Virus record (IMG/VR): IMGVR_UViG_3300021963_000057 | Location: 40,627-104,626 of that record | DNA length: 64,000 nucleotides | Strand: one strand, 5' to 3' | Source of the DNA: a virus | Shown here: one piece after another, positions 38,446 to 47,548 of the stretch | How positions within the stretch are numbered: position 1 is the first letter of the stretch | Layout: each line of letters begins with the position of its first letter | Program-made: the position numbers and the translations under genes | Notes under the pieces: model-generated | What the model was told of the DNA's origin: nothing | The model's input: the letters and a program-made list of their open reading frames with translations, nothing else | The model's database searches: none

Positions 38446-38768
38446 TGGTAGAAGGAATAGATTACTGCTTCATCTATCCAAAGGATGATAAAACAGCAGT
38501 CAACATTAAATTTTTGGAAGGTCCTTACAAAGATACCATCTTCAAATATGGTAAAGTTAAATTTAAGGAAGAAAACGAACAGGTCTATTTACTTTTTGCT
38601 TATGATGTGTTAGAATCACCAGTCAAGAAGCCAGCCAAGCTGGAAAAAGATAGTGACTTTAAAAATTATATTGGTGACTTATTGGTAGAAATAATGTCAT
38701 CTAACATGGAACAGGAAGTGATTGATGAGACTGGAACAAACGATTCTCAAGAATTTAATTTACAATGA
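38442..38768 (+). CDS. Conserved hypothetical protein between uvsX and gene 41
   Basis: 108 residues, beta-rich N-terminal half (YCFIYPKDDKTAVNIKFLEGPYKDTIFKYGKVKF) and an acidic C-terminus. The same position holds a similar small protein in other marine T4-like phages. Overlaps uvsX (ATGATG start) and runs 44 bases into gene 41. Function unknown. Confidence 0.65.
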   Translation: MMVEGIDYCFIYPKDDKTAVNIKFLEGPYKDTIFKYGKVKFKEENEQVYLLFAYDVLESPVKKPAKLEKDSDFKNYIGDLLVEIMSSNMEQEVIDETGTNDSQEFNLQ

Positions 38769-40116
38769 AGAATACTTACGTAAGGTACTCCCGTTCATCA
38801 AAGAGGATTACTTCCCGGATAGGACCGACAGAGCAATCTTCATTGAGATTTCCAAGTTCACAGAATCTTACAATTCTCCACCAACGATTGAAGCACTTGA
38901 ATTGGCCGTCAAAGAGAGGCGAAATCTCACAGATGATGAAGTGGAGAAGTGCGAGACTAGTCTACAAGAGATTGTTAAATCTAAAGAAGAAATCTCCAAG
39001 ATTGACTGGCTGGTTGATAAAACCGAAAAATTCTGCCAAGAGAAGGCCATATACAATGCTGTATTGGGGTCTATTTCCATCCTTGACGGAAAAGACAAGA
39101 CCCAAGATAAAGGGTCTATACCTAAATTACTTTCCGATGCGTTAGCAATTTCTTTTGATAGTTCGGTCGGTCACGATTACTTGGAAAACTCCGATGAACG
39201 ATATGAATTCTACCACAGACATGAAGAAAGAATTCCTTTTGACCTAGAATTCTTCAACAAGATTACAAAAGGTGGTTTGCCTAACAAAACACTTAACATT
39301 GCTCTTGCGGGTACTGGTGTTGGTAAATCATTGTTCATGTGTCACGTGGCCGCAGGTGCTATGGTACAAGGCAAGAATGTTCTTTATATCACCATGGAAA
39401 TGAGTGAAGAAAAGATTGCTGAACGTATTGATGCCAACTTATTGAACGTCACAGTAGATGACCTTGTGAATTTACCGAAAGATATGTATGATAAAAAGAT
39501 TGAAAGACTTCGTGAAAAGACTGTTGGAAAACTTATCATTAAAGAATATCCAACAGCGTCTGCAAGCAGCACACACTTTCGGACCTTACTCAATGAGCTC
39601 AATCTTAAAAAGTCTTTTGTTCCTGATATTATTTTTATTGATTATCTCAATATTTGTTGCTCATCGAGGATCAAGGCCGGAGCTAACATCAACTCCTACA
39701 CCTACGTCAAGTCCATTGCAGAAGAGCTGCGAGGTCTTGCCGTTGAGTTCGGAGTACCTATTGTTTCTGCGACACAAACAACTAGAGGTGGATTTACTTC
39801 TTCCGATCCCGGACTCGAAGACACAAGTGAGTCTTTTGGTTTGCCCGCTACAGCTGACTTGATGTTTGCTCTTATTTCTTCCGAAGAACTAGAAGAAATG
39901 GGACAGATTATGGTGAAACAGTTGAAGAATCGTTATAATGATCCAACATATTTCAAACGTTTTACACTAGGCATAGATAGAGCAAAGATGAGACTATTTG
40001 ATGTTGAACAATCGGGTCAAGATGGCATTACAGATTCTGGCCAAGATAAACCACTCAACACATTTGGTAACAGAGAGAAACCACAGAAGAAATCATTTGA
40101 TGGATTTAAAGTATGA
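38725..40116 (+). CDS. 41: Replicative DNA helicase gp41
   Basis: 463-residue DnaB-family helicase (T4: 475). Walker A AGTGVGKS, Walker B FIDYLN and the C-terminal R-finger stretch LKNRYND are present. ATG 38725 is preferred over the adjacent TTG because AGGAAG lies eight bases before it. Pairs with the gp61 primase at 57640. Confidence 0.95.
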   Translation: MRLEQTILKNLIYNEEYLRKVLPFIKEDYFPDRTDRAIFIEISKFTESYNSPPTIEALELAVKERRNLTDDEVEKCETSLQEIVKSKEEISKIDWLVDKTEKFCQEKAIYNAVLGSISILDGKDKTQDKGSIPKLLSDALAISFDSSVGHDYLENSDERYEFYHRHEERIPFDLEFFNKITKGGLPNKTLNIALAGTGVGKSLFMCHVAAGAMVQGKNVLYITMEMSEEKIAERIDANLLNVTVDDLVNLPKDMYDKKIERLREKTVGKLIIKEYPTASASSTHFRTLLNELNLKKSFVPDIIFIDYLNICCSSRIKAGANINSYTYVKSIAEELRGLAVEFGVPIVSATQTTRGGFTSSDPGLEDTSESFGLPATADLMFALISSEELEEMGQIMVKQLKNRYNDPTYFKRFTLGIDRAKMRLFDVEQSGQDGITDSGQDKPLNTFGNREKPQKKSFDGFKV

Positions 40117-41219
40117 AATTAGAATTTAATGATGCAGTACATTGTGCCAAAGTATTTGAAGATTACTTTGGTAACTTTGACCGTATTGATGAATATATGC
40201 GTGACCAGAAGTTGAATTCTCTGGCTGAACTTCCAGCCAATCCATTGTTTCCAATTGAAGATGAGTTATTTCAAGACTTCACAATGAAACCGGAAGATAT
40301 GGATTTTGAAGTTGTTGAGATTGATACCGAAACATGGACCAATCTATTGAACATCACTTCATCACATGTGAATATTCCACCAGTTGGTCGTAATGTCAAA
40401 GTGGCAGTACGTGAGAAGAACACAGGAAAGTACGTAGGTTTCATCCGTCTTGGTTCACCTGTAATCAACTGTAAACCTCGTAATGAATTGCTTGGACAAG
40501 TGTTTACACAAAAACCTGAGTGGGGTAAACGATTCAACAACTCTGCAATGATGGGTTTTGTTATCGTACCTGCACAACCATTTGGTTATAATTATCTTGG
40601 TGGTAAACTTCTGGCTGCAATCTGTACGTCACATGAAGTACGTGAGATTGTGAATAAGAAGTATGGTATGAATTTATGTTTGTTTGAGACTACCAGTTTG
40701 TATGGTAGTTCTAAGACTGTATCTCAATATGATGGTATGAAACCATATATCAGATATAAAGGTCTGACAGATTCTGATTTTCTGCCGATGATGCACGGTA
40801 AACCTTATTCAGACCTACGTGATTTCGTGCAGGATAAAGTCGGACCTTTGGTTGAAGATGATGCTTCTAGTAAGAAACTAAAAATCTCCATGAAGATTAT
40901 ATCACTTACTAAAGCAGCACTTAAAGGTACACCTGAAGGGGATACATTCTTAGCAACGATTGAGAAGGCCAAGGGGTTGACAGAACAAAAAAGATATTAC
41001 ATTAGTGATTATGGTTTCAGTAACATGGTCGACTATGTAAATTGTAAGACGGACGTGCTTATTCCTGGTGAAAATTATGAGAAACACAATCTGGTAAACT
41101 TGATTGAATGGTGGAGGAAAAAGGCTTGTAATCGGTATGAAACATTGTATAATGAAAACCGTTTGAAGAATGAACTTGAAATTTGGACTTCCGGAAAGGA
41201 GATCCAAATTATAAGATAA
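40113..41219 (+). CDS. DUF4338-like protein, paralogue of the 12378 gene
   Basis: 368 residues. PAQPFGYNYLGGKLLAAIC, KKYGMN, TTSLYG and SQYDGMKP align with the 12378 protein in order and spacing, while the ends differ. Fused neither to helicase nor nuclease. It overlaps gene 41 by four bases and ends near a late promoter. Same remote resemblance to DUF4338. Confidence 0.6.
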   Translation: MKLEFNDAVHCAKVFEDYFGNFDRIDEYMRDQKLNSLAELPANPLFPIEDELFQDFTMKPEDMDFEVVEIDTETWTNLLNITSSHVNIPPVGRNVKVAVREKNTGKYVGFIRLGSPVINCKPRNELLGQVFTQKPEWGKRFNNSAMMGFVIVPAQPFGYNYLGGKLLAAICTSHEVREIVNKKYGMNLCLFETTSLYGSSKTVSQYDGMKPYIRYKGLTDSDFLPMMHGKPYSDLRDFVQDKVGPLVEDDASSKKLKISMKIISLTKAALKGTPEGDTFLATIEKAKGLTEQKRYYISDYGFSNMVDYVNCKTDVLIPGENYEKHNLVNLIEWWRKKACNRYETLYNENRLKNELEIWTSGKEIQIIR

Positions 41220-41222
41220 ATA
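41215..41222 (+). promoter_or_regulatory. Near-consensus late promoter GATAAATA
   Basis: One mismatch to TATAAATA, 18 bases before the next start. It switches the end of the replication operon to late expression. Confidence 0.5.
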
Positions 41223-41240
41223 CTTTTTTTGAGGGTTATT

Positions 41241-42317
41241 ATGGCCTATACATTTTTTCCAAAAACAGCAACCGAAATCAAACAAACTTTAAAAGGCGAC
41301 AAAGCAAAGATAGATGATATTATCAATGTCTTTGCTTATTTGAAATCAAAATTTCCAAAAGTCGAAACTCCAATCAATGTTGATCCTGCAGCAATTGCTA
41401 AGATTAATGTTACAAGAGATTTACAAACTGATATTGACCTTGCAAAGATAAAAAGAGAAGCCAAAGTTACAAAAATTACCATGAAATATGGTTCTGGATC
41501 ATCTGGCGGCCGAGGTGTACAGAACAAAGGTAATGCATATGAAGGACAACTTGCAGACGCATTGAGACAATGGTGGAAAGGTGAAAAAATAACTGATCCA
41601 AAATTGTTGCAAGCAGTAGATGATGTAGTTAAACTTCATGATTTAAAAAAATGTAAAAGCCTAGAAGTCAAAGAGGTTGGTGAACTCAACAACAAAAGAC
41701 CTTTCATCTTCTCACCACAAGTTCTCATTTCGTCAAAAATTCCTGTACATGATAATAATTTGGGGCCAGTTGTTACCGACATTACATTGATTTGCGATAA
41801 AAAAGAAATCTATCTAAGTTTGAAAACTGGTGGTACTGTTACATTTTTCAACTCGGGTGTTAGGACTGTTCTTTCTCCGGCCGAAATCAAAACCGGAAGA
41901 ATTGCCAACAAGGATGGTTTGAAAATACTTAATATGTTTAATATTAATGATGCTTTGTTTTGTGACATTTTTAATGGTAAACTTAAACAAGGTTATGTTG
42001 AAGATGTTTGGAAAACAATGTCAGCAAAACAAAAAAGTGAATTGAAAAACTTTTTGATTTCTGGTGTTGGCCATGGATATACGATTGTACATAAACTGAC
42101 GGGTAAAACTGAAGTGTATGAGATTGACAAAAAGTATATGATGGAGGCTGCAACACCTAAATCGTGCAACGTCTACTATGGTGGTAAATCGGGAACAGGT
42201 AAGCGTATTGACATGGAAATAGAAACAGGTCATTACATTCTTAAACTAAACATACGTGATACACAAGGTGGTGATGGTTATCCTACCCGTATGATGTGTG
42301 ACTACTCTTACATTTAA
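41241..42317 (+). CDS. Hypothetical protein, possible nuclease fold
   Basis: 358 residues. A Gly/Ser-rich turn at about 90-98 (GSGSSGGRG) precedes a domain. Its TDITLICDKKEIYLSLKTGG stretch has the D...E-x-x-L-S-L-K layout of some PD-(D/E)xK nucleases. The tail (GTGKRIDMEIETG) is also conserved-looking. ATG 41241 follows GAGGGT. Driven by a near-consensus late promoter. Nuclease reading is weak. Confidence 0.55.
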   Translation: MAYTFFPKTATEIKQTLKGDKAKIDDIINVFAYLKSKFPKVETPINVDPAAIAKINVTRDLQTDIDLAKIKREAKVTKITMKYGSGSSGGRGVQNKGNAYEGQLADALRQWWKGEKITDPKLLQAVDDVVKLHDLKKCKSLEVKEVGELNNKRPFIFSPQVLISSKIPVHDNNLGPVVTDITLICDKKEIYLSLKTGGTVTFFNSGVRTVLSPAEIKTGRIANKDGLKILNMFNINDALFCDIFNGKLKQGYVEDVWKTMSAKQKSELKNFLISGVGHGYTIVHKLTGKTEVYEIDKKYMMEAATPKSCNVYYGGKSGTGKRIDMEIETGHYILKLNIRDTQGGDGYPTRMMCDYSYI

Positions 42318-42318
42318 A

Positions 42319-42621
42319 ATGGCACTAACTGATTTCGATAAAATTTTAAAAAGTTACGAAGATACTGAAAATGATTTCGGTTTCTCCGCTATATCTGAAC
42401 ATGAATACAACTCTACAATCAAAGAGAGTGTGCAGACTGTTGAGAATTACAAAGTCAATTTGTCTGAAACGGAAAGACGTTTGGCTGAAGTGGAGAAGAT
42501 GATTATCCCTTTCCTAAAGAAACTACATAGTACAGGAGATAAAGAATATATCTACTGGCCTAATCGTAAACCAGCAATTGAAAAACAGATTGAGGCAATT
42601 TTAAAATTAACTAGAGGATGA
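42319..42621 (+). CDS. Conserved hypothetical protein
   Basis: 100-residue helical protein: DFDKILKSYEDTENDFGFS start, coiled-coil centre (LSETERRLAEVEKM) and IYWPNRKPAIEKQI tail. Similar small proteins occur in many T4-like marine phages. It starts one base after the preceding stop codon. Confidence 0.68.
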   Translation: MALTDFDKILKSYEDTENDFGFSAISEHEYNSTIKESVQTVENYKVNLSETERRLAEVEKMIIPFLKKLHSTGDKEYIYWPNRKPAIEKQIEAILKLTRG

Positions 42622-42627
42622 TAAATT

Positions 42628-43347
42628 ATGAAGCCGTTAGTGACTGTGATTACACCTACAACAGGTGCACCGTATCTACGCCAAGCGATAGAGTCGGTTA
42701 AAAATCAAACTTATGATAACATTCAACACTTAGTTGTTGTAGATGGACAACCAAAAGGTCGTGTGATTGCTAGAGAATATCCACACCTTGATGTAATCGA
42801 CCTCCCATACCCAACAGGAACCGACCGGTTCAACGGACACCGAATCTATGGTGCATCAGTCTACCTTGCAAAAGGTGACTTGGTTTGTTTCTTGGATGAA
42901 GATAACTACTATGATTACACACATATTGAATCTCTTGTGGATGTAATTCAAAGAGGTAATGATTGGGCTTATTCTTTACGTAAGATTGTAGACAAAGATG
43001 GTAATCATGTCTGTTTGGATGATTGTGAATCATTAGGTAAATGGGAATCTTGCATTGGTGATTATTTTGTTGACGTTGGTTGTTTCTTTTTACCAAAGAT
43101 GATTGCAATTCAAACAAGTCCAATCTGGTACCGTAAGGCAAGAGAACCAGGAGTACCAGAAGTTGATAGAATGTTGACTCACGTATTGAGAAACAACAAC
43201 TTGAAATACGACACTAATGCAAATTACAGTTTGAACTATCGTACAGGCAACACCCATTTGTCTGTACAATCTGAATTCTTCTTACAAGGAAATAAGAAGA
43301 TGCTTGAAAAATATAATGGAGATTTACCATGGAACAAAAAGACCTAA
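42628..43347 (+). CDS. Family 2 glycosyltransferase
   Basis: 239 residues, GT-A fold. VTVITPTTG start, nucleotide-binding VVVDG and metal-binding LDEDN (DxD equivalent). First of five genes for glycan or small-molecule modification. Overlaps the next gene by 19 bases. Confidence 0.87.
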   Translation: MKPLVTVITPTTGAPYLRQAIESVKNQTYDNIQHLVVVDGQPKGRVIAREYPHLDVIDLPYPTGTDRFNGHRIYGASVYLAKGDLVCFLDEDNYYDYTHIESLVDVIQRGNDWAYSLRKIVDKDGNHVCLDDCESLGKWESCIGDYFVDVGCFFLPKMIAIQTSPIWYRKAREPGVPEVDRMLTHVLRNNNLKYDTNANYSLNYRTGNTHLSVQSEFFLQGNKKMLEKYNGDLPWNKKT

Positions 43348-44189
43348 TCATAGGCGCATTTAAAAACTATAACTACGAACAAGTCAAGCCTTGGATTGAA
43401 TCAATCAATGAGTGTGGTTTCAAAGGCGATAAAGTACTGATTGCAATTGACGCAACACAAGAAACAATCAACAAGATTACACAAGCCGGATTCATTGCTA
43501 TATCAGCAAAATCTATGTCTGGTGCAATGTTTCATATGGAACGTTTCATTCACATCTATGACTATCTGAAAAAACATCGTGATGAATATCGTTATGTTGT
43601 TAGTACGGATGTGCGTGATGTAATCTTTCAAAAAGACCCTATGGAATATTTGTCACATATCATTACCAGAAATTCTGGTTATGAATTGATTGGTGTTTCG
43701 GAGTGTATCAAAATTAAAGATGAACATTGGAACCGTGATAACATTTTAAAGTGTTTTGGTCAATATTTTTATGAAGATATTAAAGACTATGAAGTTTTAA
43801 ATGTTGGTACATTGGCCGGTCTTTCTCATGTTGTTTGTGATTTGTGTGGTATGTTATATCAGTTATCCATGAATAGAGCAGATTGGGTTGCTGACCAAGC
43901 TGCATATAATGTATTGACAAGTTGGTATCCATACATTGACAAAATTTATATCAGTGGTTTGAATGATGGTTTCTGTTGCAACTTACACGTTACTAACAAA
44001 CCAGTTGAGAAAGAACACTTCGCACCATTTATTACGGAAAAACATCCAATCTTTGAGGATGGTGTGATGAAAACCGGTGATGGTCAACCATACTACATTG
44101 TACACCAATATGACCGTGATCCAGAATTGAAGAAATTTTATCATGATAAGTATAAGGTTGAAGAATTAATTACTTTTAGGACAATATAA
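43329..44189 (+). CDS. Putative glycosyltransferase
   Basis: 286 residues. VVSTDVRDVIFQKDP holds a DxxD motif typical of GT-A-like transferases acting on cell-surface glycans; the N-terminal strand IIGAFKNYNY fits the same fold. Shares its last base with the next ATG. Substrate unknown. Confidence 0.75.
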   Translation: MEQKDLIIGAFKNYNYEQVKPWIESINECGFKGDKVLIAIDATQETINKITQAGFIAISAKSMSGAMFHMERFIHIYDYLKKHRDEYRYVVSTDVRDVIFQKDPMEYLSHIITRNSGYELIGVSECIKIKDEHWNRDNILKCFGQYFYEDIKDYEVLNVGTLAGLSHVVCDLCGMLYQLSMNRADWVADQAAYNVLTSWYPYIDKIYISGLNDGFCCNLHVTNKPVEKEHFAPFITEKHPIFEDGVMKTGDGQPYYIVHQYDRDPELKKFYHDKYKVEELITFRTI

Positions 44190-44992
44190 TGATTACTATC
44201 GTTACTGCTTTTTATGACATTGGCCGTGGTGAATGGACACCAGATAAGGGACTGCCACATTATCTACAGAGAACTACTGATACATACATCGAGCGTTTTT
44301 CACATATGGCTCAGATGGAAAACGAAATGGTTGTATTCTCTACACCGGATATTATTGAGAAACTGAAACCTTTGCGTGGTGATAGACCAACAAAATTTGT
44401 TTCATTTGATATATTTGATAAGTATAAAGATTTGATTAGAGATGTACACAACATTCAAAAGACTGATGCATTTCAGAATCTAATCATTCCACAACAACGA
44501 GCAAATCCTGAATATTGGAATGCACACTATGTTGTTGTCAACTTTCTCAAGTCTGTGTTTGTAAATTTAGCAATCAGACACAATATGGTTAGTAATGAAT
44601 TGGTTTCTTGGTTGGATTTTGGTTACTGTCGTACAGCAGATAAAGTTCCCGCAAGTAAAAAATGGTCTTATGATTTTGATGTTAATAAAATGCACTTATT
44701 CAATTACAAAGAATATGATGGTAAACCGATACATGAGATAATTGCAACAAACGATGTTTATATTCTTGGTGCAAAGATTGTTGGTGGTGTAACAGCATGG
44801 CCTAAATTTGAATCTGCAATGAAAGAGAATTTGGTTGACTTGGGCACGAACGGTTTAATTGATGACGACCAGACACTTATGTTAATGTCAACAATTAGAT
44901 ATCCAGAATTGTTTGAACTACACAAGATTCCAGACCACCAACTCGGTCTTGATCCGTTTGTTATTTTTAGTGACTTTAATAAAGAGGTATAA
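44189..44992 (+). CDS. HtrL/YibB-type glycosyltransferase
   Basis: 267 residues with the family signatures VTAFYDIGRGEW at the start, WLDFGY in the middle and a DDDQTLML motif. HtrL/YibB proteins sit in lipopolysaccharide or capsule loci. Here it lies in a five-gene glycan cluster. Confidence 0.82.
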   Translation: MITIVTAFYDIGRGEWTPDKGLPHYLQRTTDTYIERFSHMAQMENEMVVFSTPDIIEKLKPLRGDRPTKFVSFDIFDKYKDLIRDVHNIQKTDAFQNLIIPQQRANPEYWNAHYVVVNFLKSVFVNLAIRHNMVSNELVSWLDFGYCRTADKVPASKKWSYDFDVNKMHLFNYKEYDGKPIHEIIATNDVYILGAKIVGGVTAWPKFESAMKENLVDLGTNGLIDDDQTLMLMSTIRYPELFELHKIPDHQLGLDPFVIFSDFNKEV

Positions 44993-44993
44993 T

Positions 44994-45560
44994 ATGAGTG
45001 ATGTAATTAAATTTAATACTGAAACACAAGCATTTGGTGTGCAACGTGCAGTAGCCAAGTGTTCCGGTTACGGACTTGGTGAATTGACAAAAGGTATGAA
45101 ACGTGGTTTAGAAATTGGATGTTCTGAAGCTCACACATCAAAGTTTCTACTTGATACTAATCCAGAATTGACACTATATTCAATCGACCCATATGTTCTA
45201 TATACAGATTGGAACGGTAATGTATTGAATGATAGACAAGAGTTCTTTGAACGTGTTACAAAAGAAATGGCTGTCTATGGTGATAGGTTTATTTTGATTA
45301 GAGATTTCTCGGACAATGTTTTTGGCCGTTTTGAGGATGGCGAATTTGACTTTATCTTTATTGATGGATTGCACACCTACGAACAATTAACAAAAGATTG
45401 TCACAACTACTATTCTAAAGTTAAAGTTGGTGGAATCTTCTCTGGTCACGACTATGAGGTTATTCCTGGTGTGAATCGAGCAGTAAAAGAGTTTGCACCA
45501 ACCAAAACTGACAAAGTTCTTACAACTGAATGTGATGTTTGGTACTGGTATAAAAAATGA
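44994..45560 (+). CDS. Class I SAM-dependent methyltransferase
   Basis: 188 residues. SAM-binding GLEIGCSEAHTS motif I, SIDP motif, FDFIFIDGLHTYEQ motif typical of the Methyltransf_24 family. ATG 44994 after AGAGGT. Likely methylates a sugar made or transferred by the neighbouring enzymes. Confidence 0.87.
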   Translation: MSDVIKFNTETQAFGVQRAVAKCSGYGLGELTKGMKRGLEIGCSEAHTSKFLLDTNPELTLYSIDPYVLYTDWNGNVLNDRQEFFERVTKEMAVYGDRFILIRDFSDNVFGRFEDGEFDFIFIDGLHTYEQLTKDCHNYYSKVKVGGIFSGHDYEVIPGVNRAVKEFAPTKTDKVLTTECDVWYWYKK

Positions 45561-46231
45561 AATCCATTTTTATCGTAACTTCATGTTTGCGACCAGCAAT
45601 CGGTGTCTTTAGTCCTGATGAACGTTTGAAACAAACATTAGAAACTATTGATTCCATTAGAAAAAAATCTCCAGATTCATTCATCATATTGTCTGATATA
45701 TCAATAGAACCACTGATAGAAATATATGGAGAGTTGATTTCTAAAGTGGACCTATTCTTAAATTTGAATCAAGTTGATTATCTATTACACTTCACTAAAA
45801 ATGGAATGAAAAGCCAAGGTGAATGTGCTATGATGCATGTTGTATTGAACTACCTAAAACAAAATACACAATTATTGGAAGGTGTTGACCGCATTTTTAA
45901 AATAACTGGTCGACTGCAACTTGATGATGGTTTTGATGTGAAAGAGTATGAAGGACTTAATGGTAAATATGTATTTAAGAAACGTATACCAACTTGGATG
46001 ACTGAACCAATTTATGGTGCAACACACGTTTTTGATACTAGACTGTGGTCAATGTGTACATCCTTGATTGAAACTCACACGCAAGCACTAGAAAAAGTGT
46101 TTCCCCTATTAGGTCCAATCGACCTGGAACACGCATACTTCACTGTTTTAGATAAAGAAAAAGTGGTAGAATTTGACAAAGTGCATTGTCGGGGCCAAGT
46201 GGCATCTACCGGTGAATGGAAATTTGACTAA
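45557..46231 (+). CDS. Putative WavE-like glycosyltransferase
   Basis: 224 residues. FIVTSCLRP start, repeated D-x-x motifs and FKITGRLQLDDGFD, a block seen in WavE/LPS-synthesis transferases. Four-base overlap with the methyltransferase gene. Last gene of the glycan cluster. Confidence 0.65.
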   Translation: MKSIFIVTSCLRPAIGVFSPDERLKQTLETIDSIRKKSPDSFIILSDISIEPLIEIYGELISKVDLFLNLNQVDYLLHFTKNGMKSQGECAMMHVVLNYLKQNTQLLEGVDRIFKITGRLQLDDGFDVKEYEGLNGKYVFKKRIPTWMTEPIYGATHVFDTRLWSMCTSLIETHTQALEKVFPLLGPIDLEHAYFTVLDKEKVVEFDKVHCRGQVASTGEWKFD

Positions 46232-46260
46232 TTTAGTTCACTATATATCGAAGCCAAGAT

Positions 46261-46301
46261 TTGACAGTTTTGTGAATCTGTGGTATAATCCATTATAAAT
46301 A
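46261..46301 (+). promoter_or_regulatory. Tandem early and late promoters
   Basis: TTGACA (46261-46266), 17-base spacer, TATAAT (46284-46289), followed five bases later by a perfect late octamer TATAAATA (46294-46301). Drives the internal-protein region. Confidence 0.85.
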
Positions 46302-46345
46302 ACCCTACGGACAACCAAAGTGTGTTGTATTTCAATAGGTAGACA

Positions 46346-47548
46346 ATGTTATCTTTCAAATCGTTTTTAACAGAGCAAGAGGATCCTGAAGAAGGCGCCA
46401 GTCGTCAGATTAAACACTTGACGCATGTGGAAGACCGTCCTCTCCAAACAGGTGAAAAAGGTGCAAAGCACGCTATTGCTTCATTATCGGCCGCAGCAGA
46501 ACACATCAAGTCTGGTAATAAATCCTCTGAACTGACCACAAAATATGATGGCTCACCCGCACTTGTTTATGGTCACCACCCAAAGACAGGTAAGTTCTTT
46601 GTTGCATCTAAATCTGCTTTCAACAAAACACCAAAGATTAACTACACACCAAAAGATGTAGATATGAATCATGGCCATGCACCTGGTCTGGCCGCAAAAC
46701 TAAAAGATGCACTGACACATTTACCTAAGATTGCACCTAAAAAGGGTGTTTATCAAGGTGATATGATGTTTGGTACAGACAAAGAAGATAAGAAAAGTGA
46801 AAAGGGTGGTGGTACATCATTTCATCCTAATCCATCCGGTCTAACATACACTGCACATGGAACTCACGAAGGTTCTGTTAAAAAAGCAAAGATTGGTGTT
46901 GTGACACACTTATCCTACCATGGTAAAGATGCAGCAAGTCTAAATGCGTCACATGAAGTCGACCACGAAAACTTCAATAAACATTCGGATGTATTCTCTG
47001 TTGACCCAAGAATGGACACATCAAAAGTACATTTCAGTCCAGAAGAACAGAAGAAATTCAACAAACATATTACAGCAGCTCAAGCAGTACACGATACTCA
47101 TGGTGATGATATGTATGCTGGTACCAGCGCACACCACGGAATTGGCGGTTCATTAGAAACATATATGAATCACACTGTACGTACAGGTGAAGAAGCAAAT
47201 CACAAAAACTTTAAGAATTGGTTGGAAACCAAAAAGAATAAAGATATTGATAAACTTAAAGTTGAAAAGAATAGAAAAACAAAACAAGCCGAACTTAAAG
47301 ATGAACTAGGCAAGATTGAACGTAACAAGAAACATTACAATAATCTTTTCAAAATGCATGGTGAATTACAAAAAGCCAAAGATACACTCATTGGTGTTAT
47401 GAATCAACACCAAGAATTCCAACACACACATGGCGGCGAATCTGCGAATCCTGAAGGATATGTTTTCCATCACGGTAAAGAATCTGATAAATTTGTTAAT
47501 CGTGCGGAATTCTCACGTAGAAATTTTGCTGGAATAAGAAACATATGA
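46346..47548 (+). CDS. Ligase-like nucleotidyltransferase with capsid-targeting-like N-terminus (DUF6267-like)
   Basis: 400 residues. Motifs of the nucleic-acid ligase/capping superfamily appear in order: TTKYDGSPAL (K66-x-D-G, motif I), YQGDMMF (motif III, about 136-142), PEGYVF (motif IV, about 369-374) and DKFVNR (motif V). A Lys-rich helical insert occupies about 280-345. The first ten residues (MLSFKSFLTE) resemble the cleavable T4 capsid-targeting peptide. I infer an RNA or DNA ligase-like enzyme that may travel in the head. Overlaps the next gene by four bases. Confidence 0.7.
   Translation: MLSFKSFLTEQEDPEEGASRQIKHLTHVEDRPLQTGEKGAKHAIASLSAAAEHIKSGNKSSELTTKYDGSPALVYGHHPKTGKFFVASKSAFNKTPKINYTPKDVDMNHGHAPGLAAKLKDALTHLPKIAPKKGVYQGDMMFGTDKEDKKSEKGGGTSFHPNPSGLTYTAHGTHEGSVKKAKIGVVTHLSYHGKDAASLNASHEVDHENFNKHSDVFSVDPRMDTSKVHFSPEEQKKFNKHITAAQAVHDTHGDDMYAGTSAHHGIGGSLETYMNHTVRTGEEANHKNFKNWLETKKNKDIDKLKVEKNRKTKQAELKDELGKIERNKKHYNNLFKMHGELQKAKDTLIGVMNQHQEFQHTHGGESANPEGYVFHHGKESDKFVNRAEFSRRNFAGIRNI

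Noticed and set aside
46944-47156. Overlapping + strand frame within the ligase-like gene
   Set aside because: No ribosome site, unnatural composition and no shift in codon-position bias, in contrast to 48758-49033.
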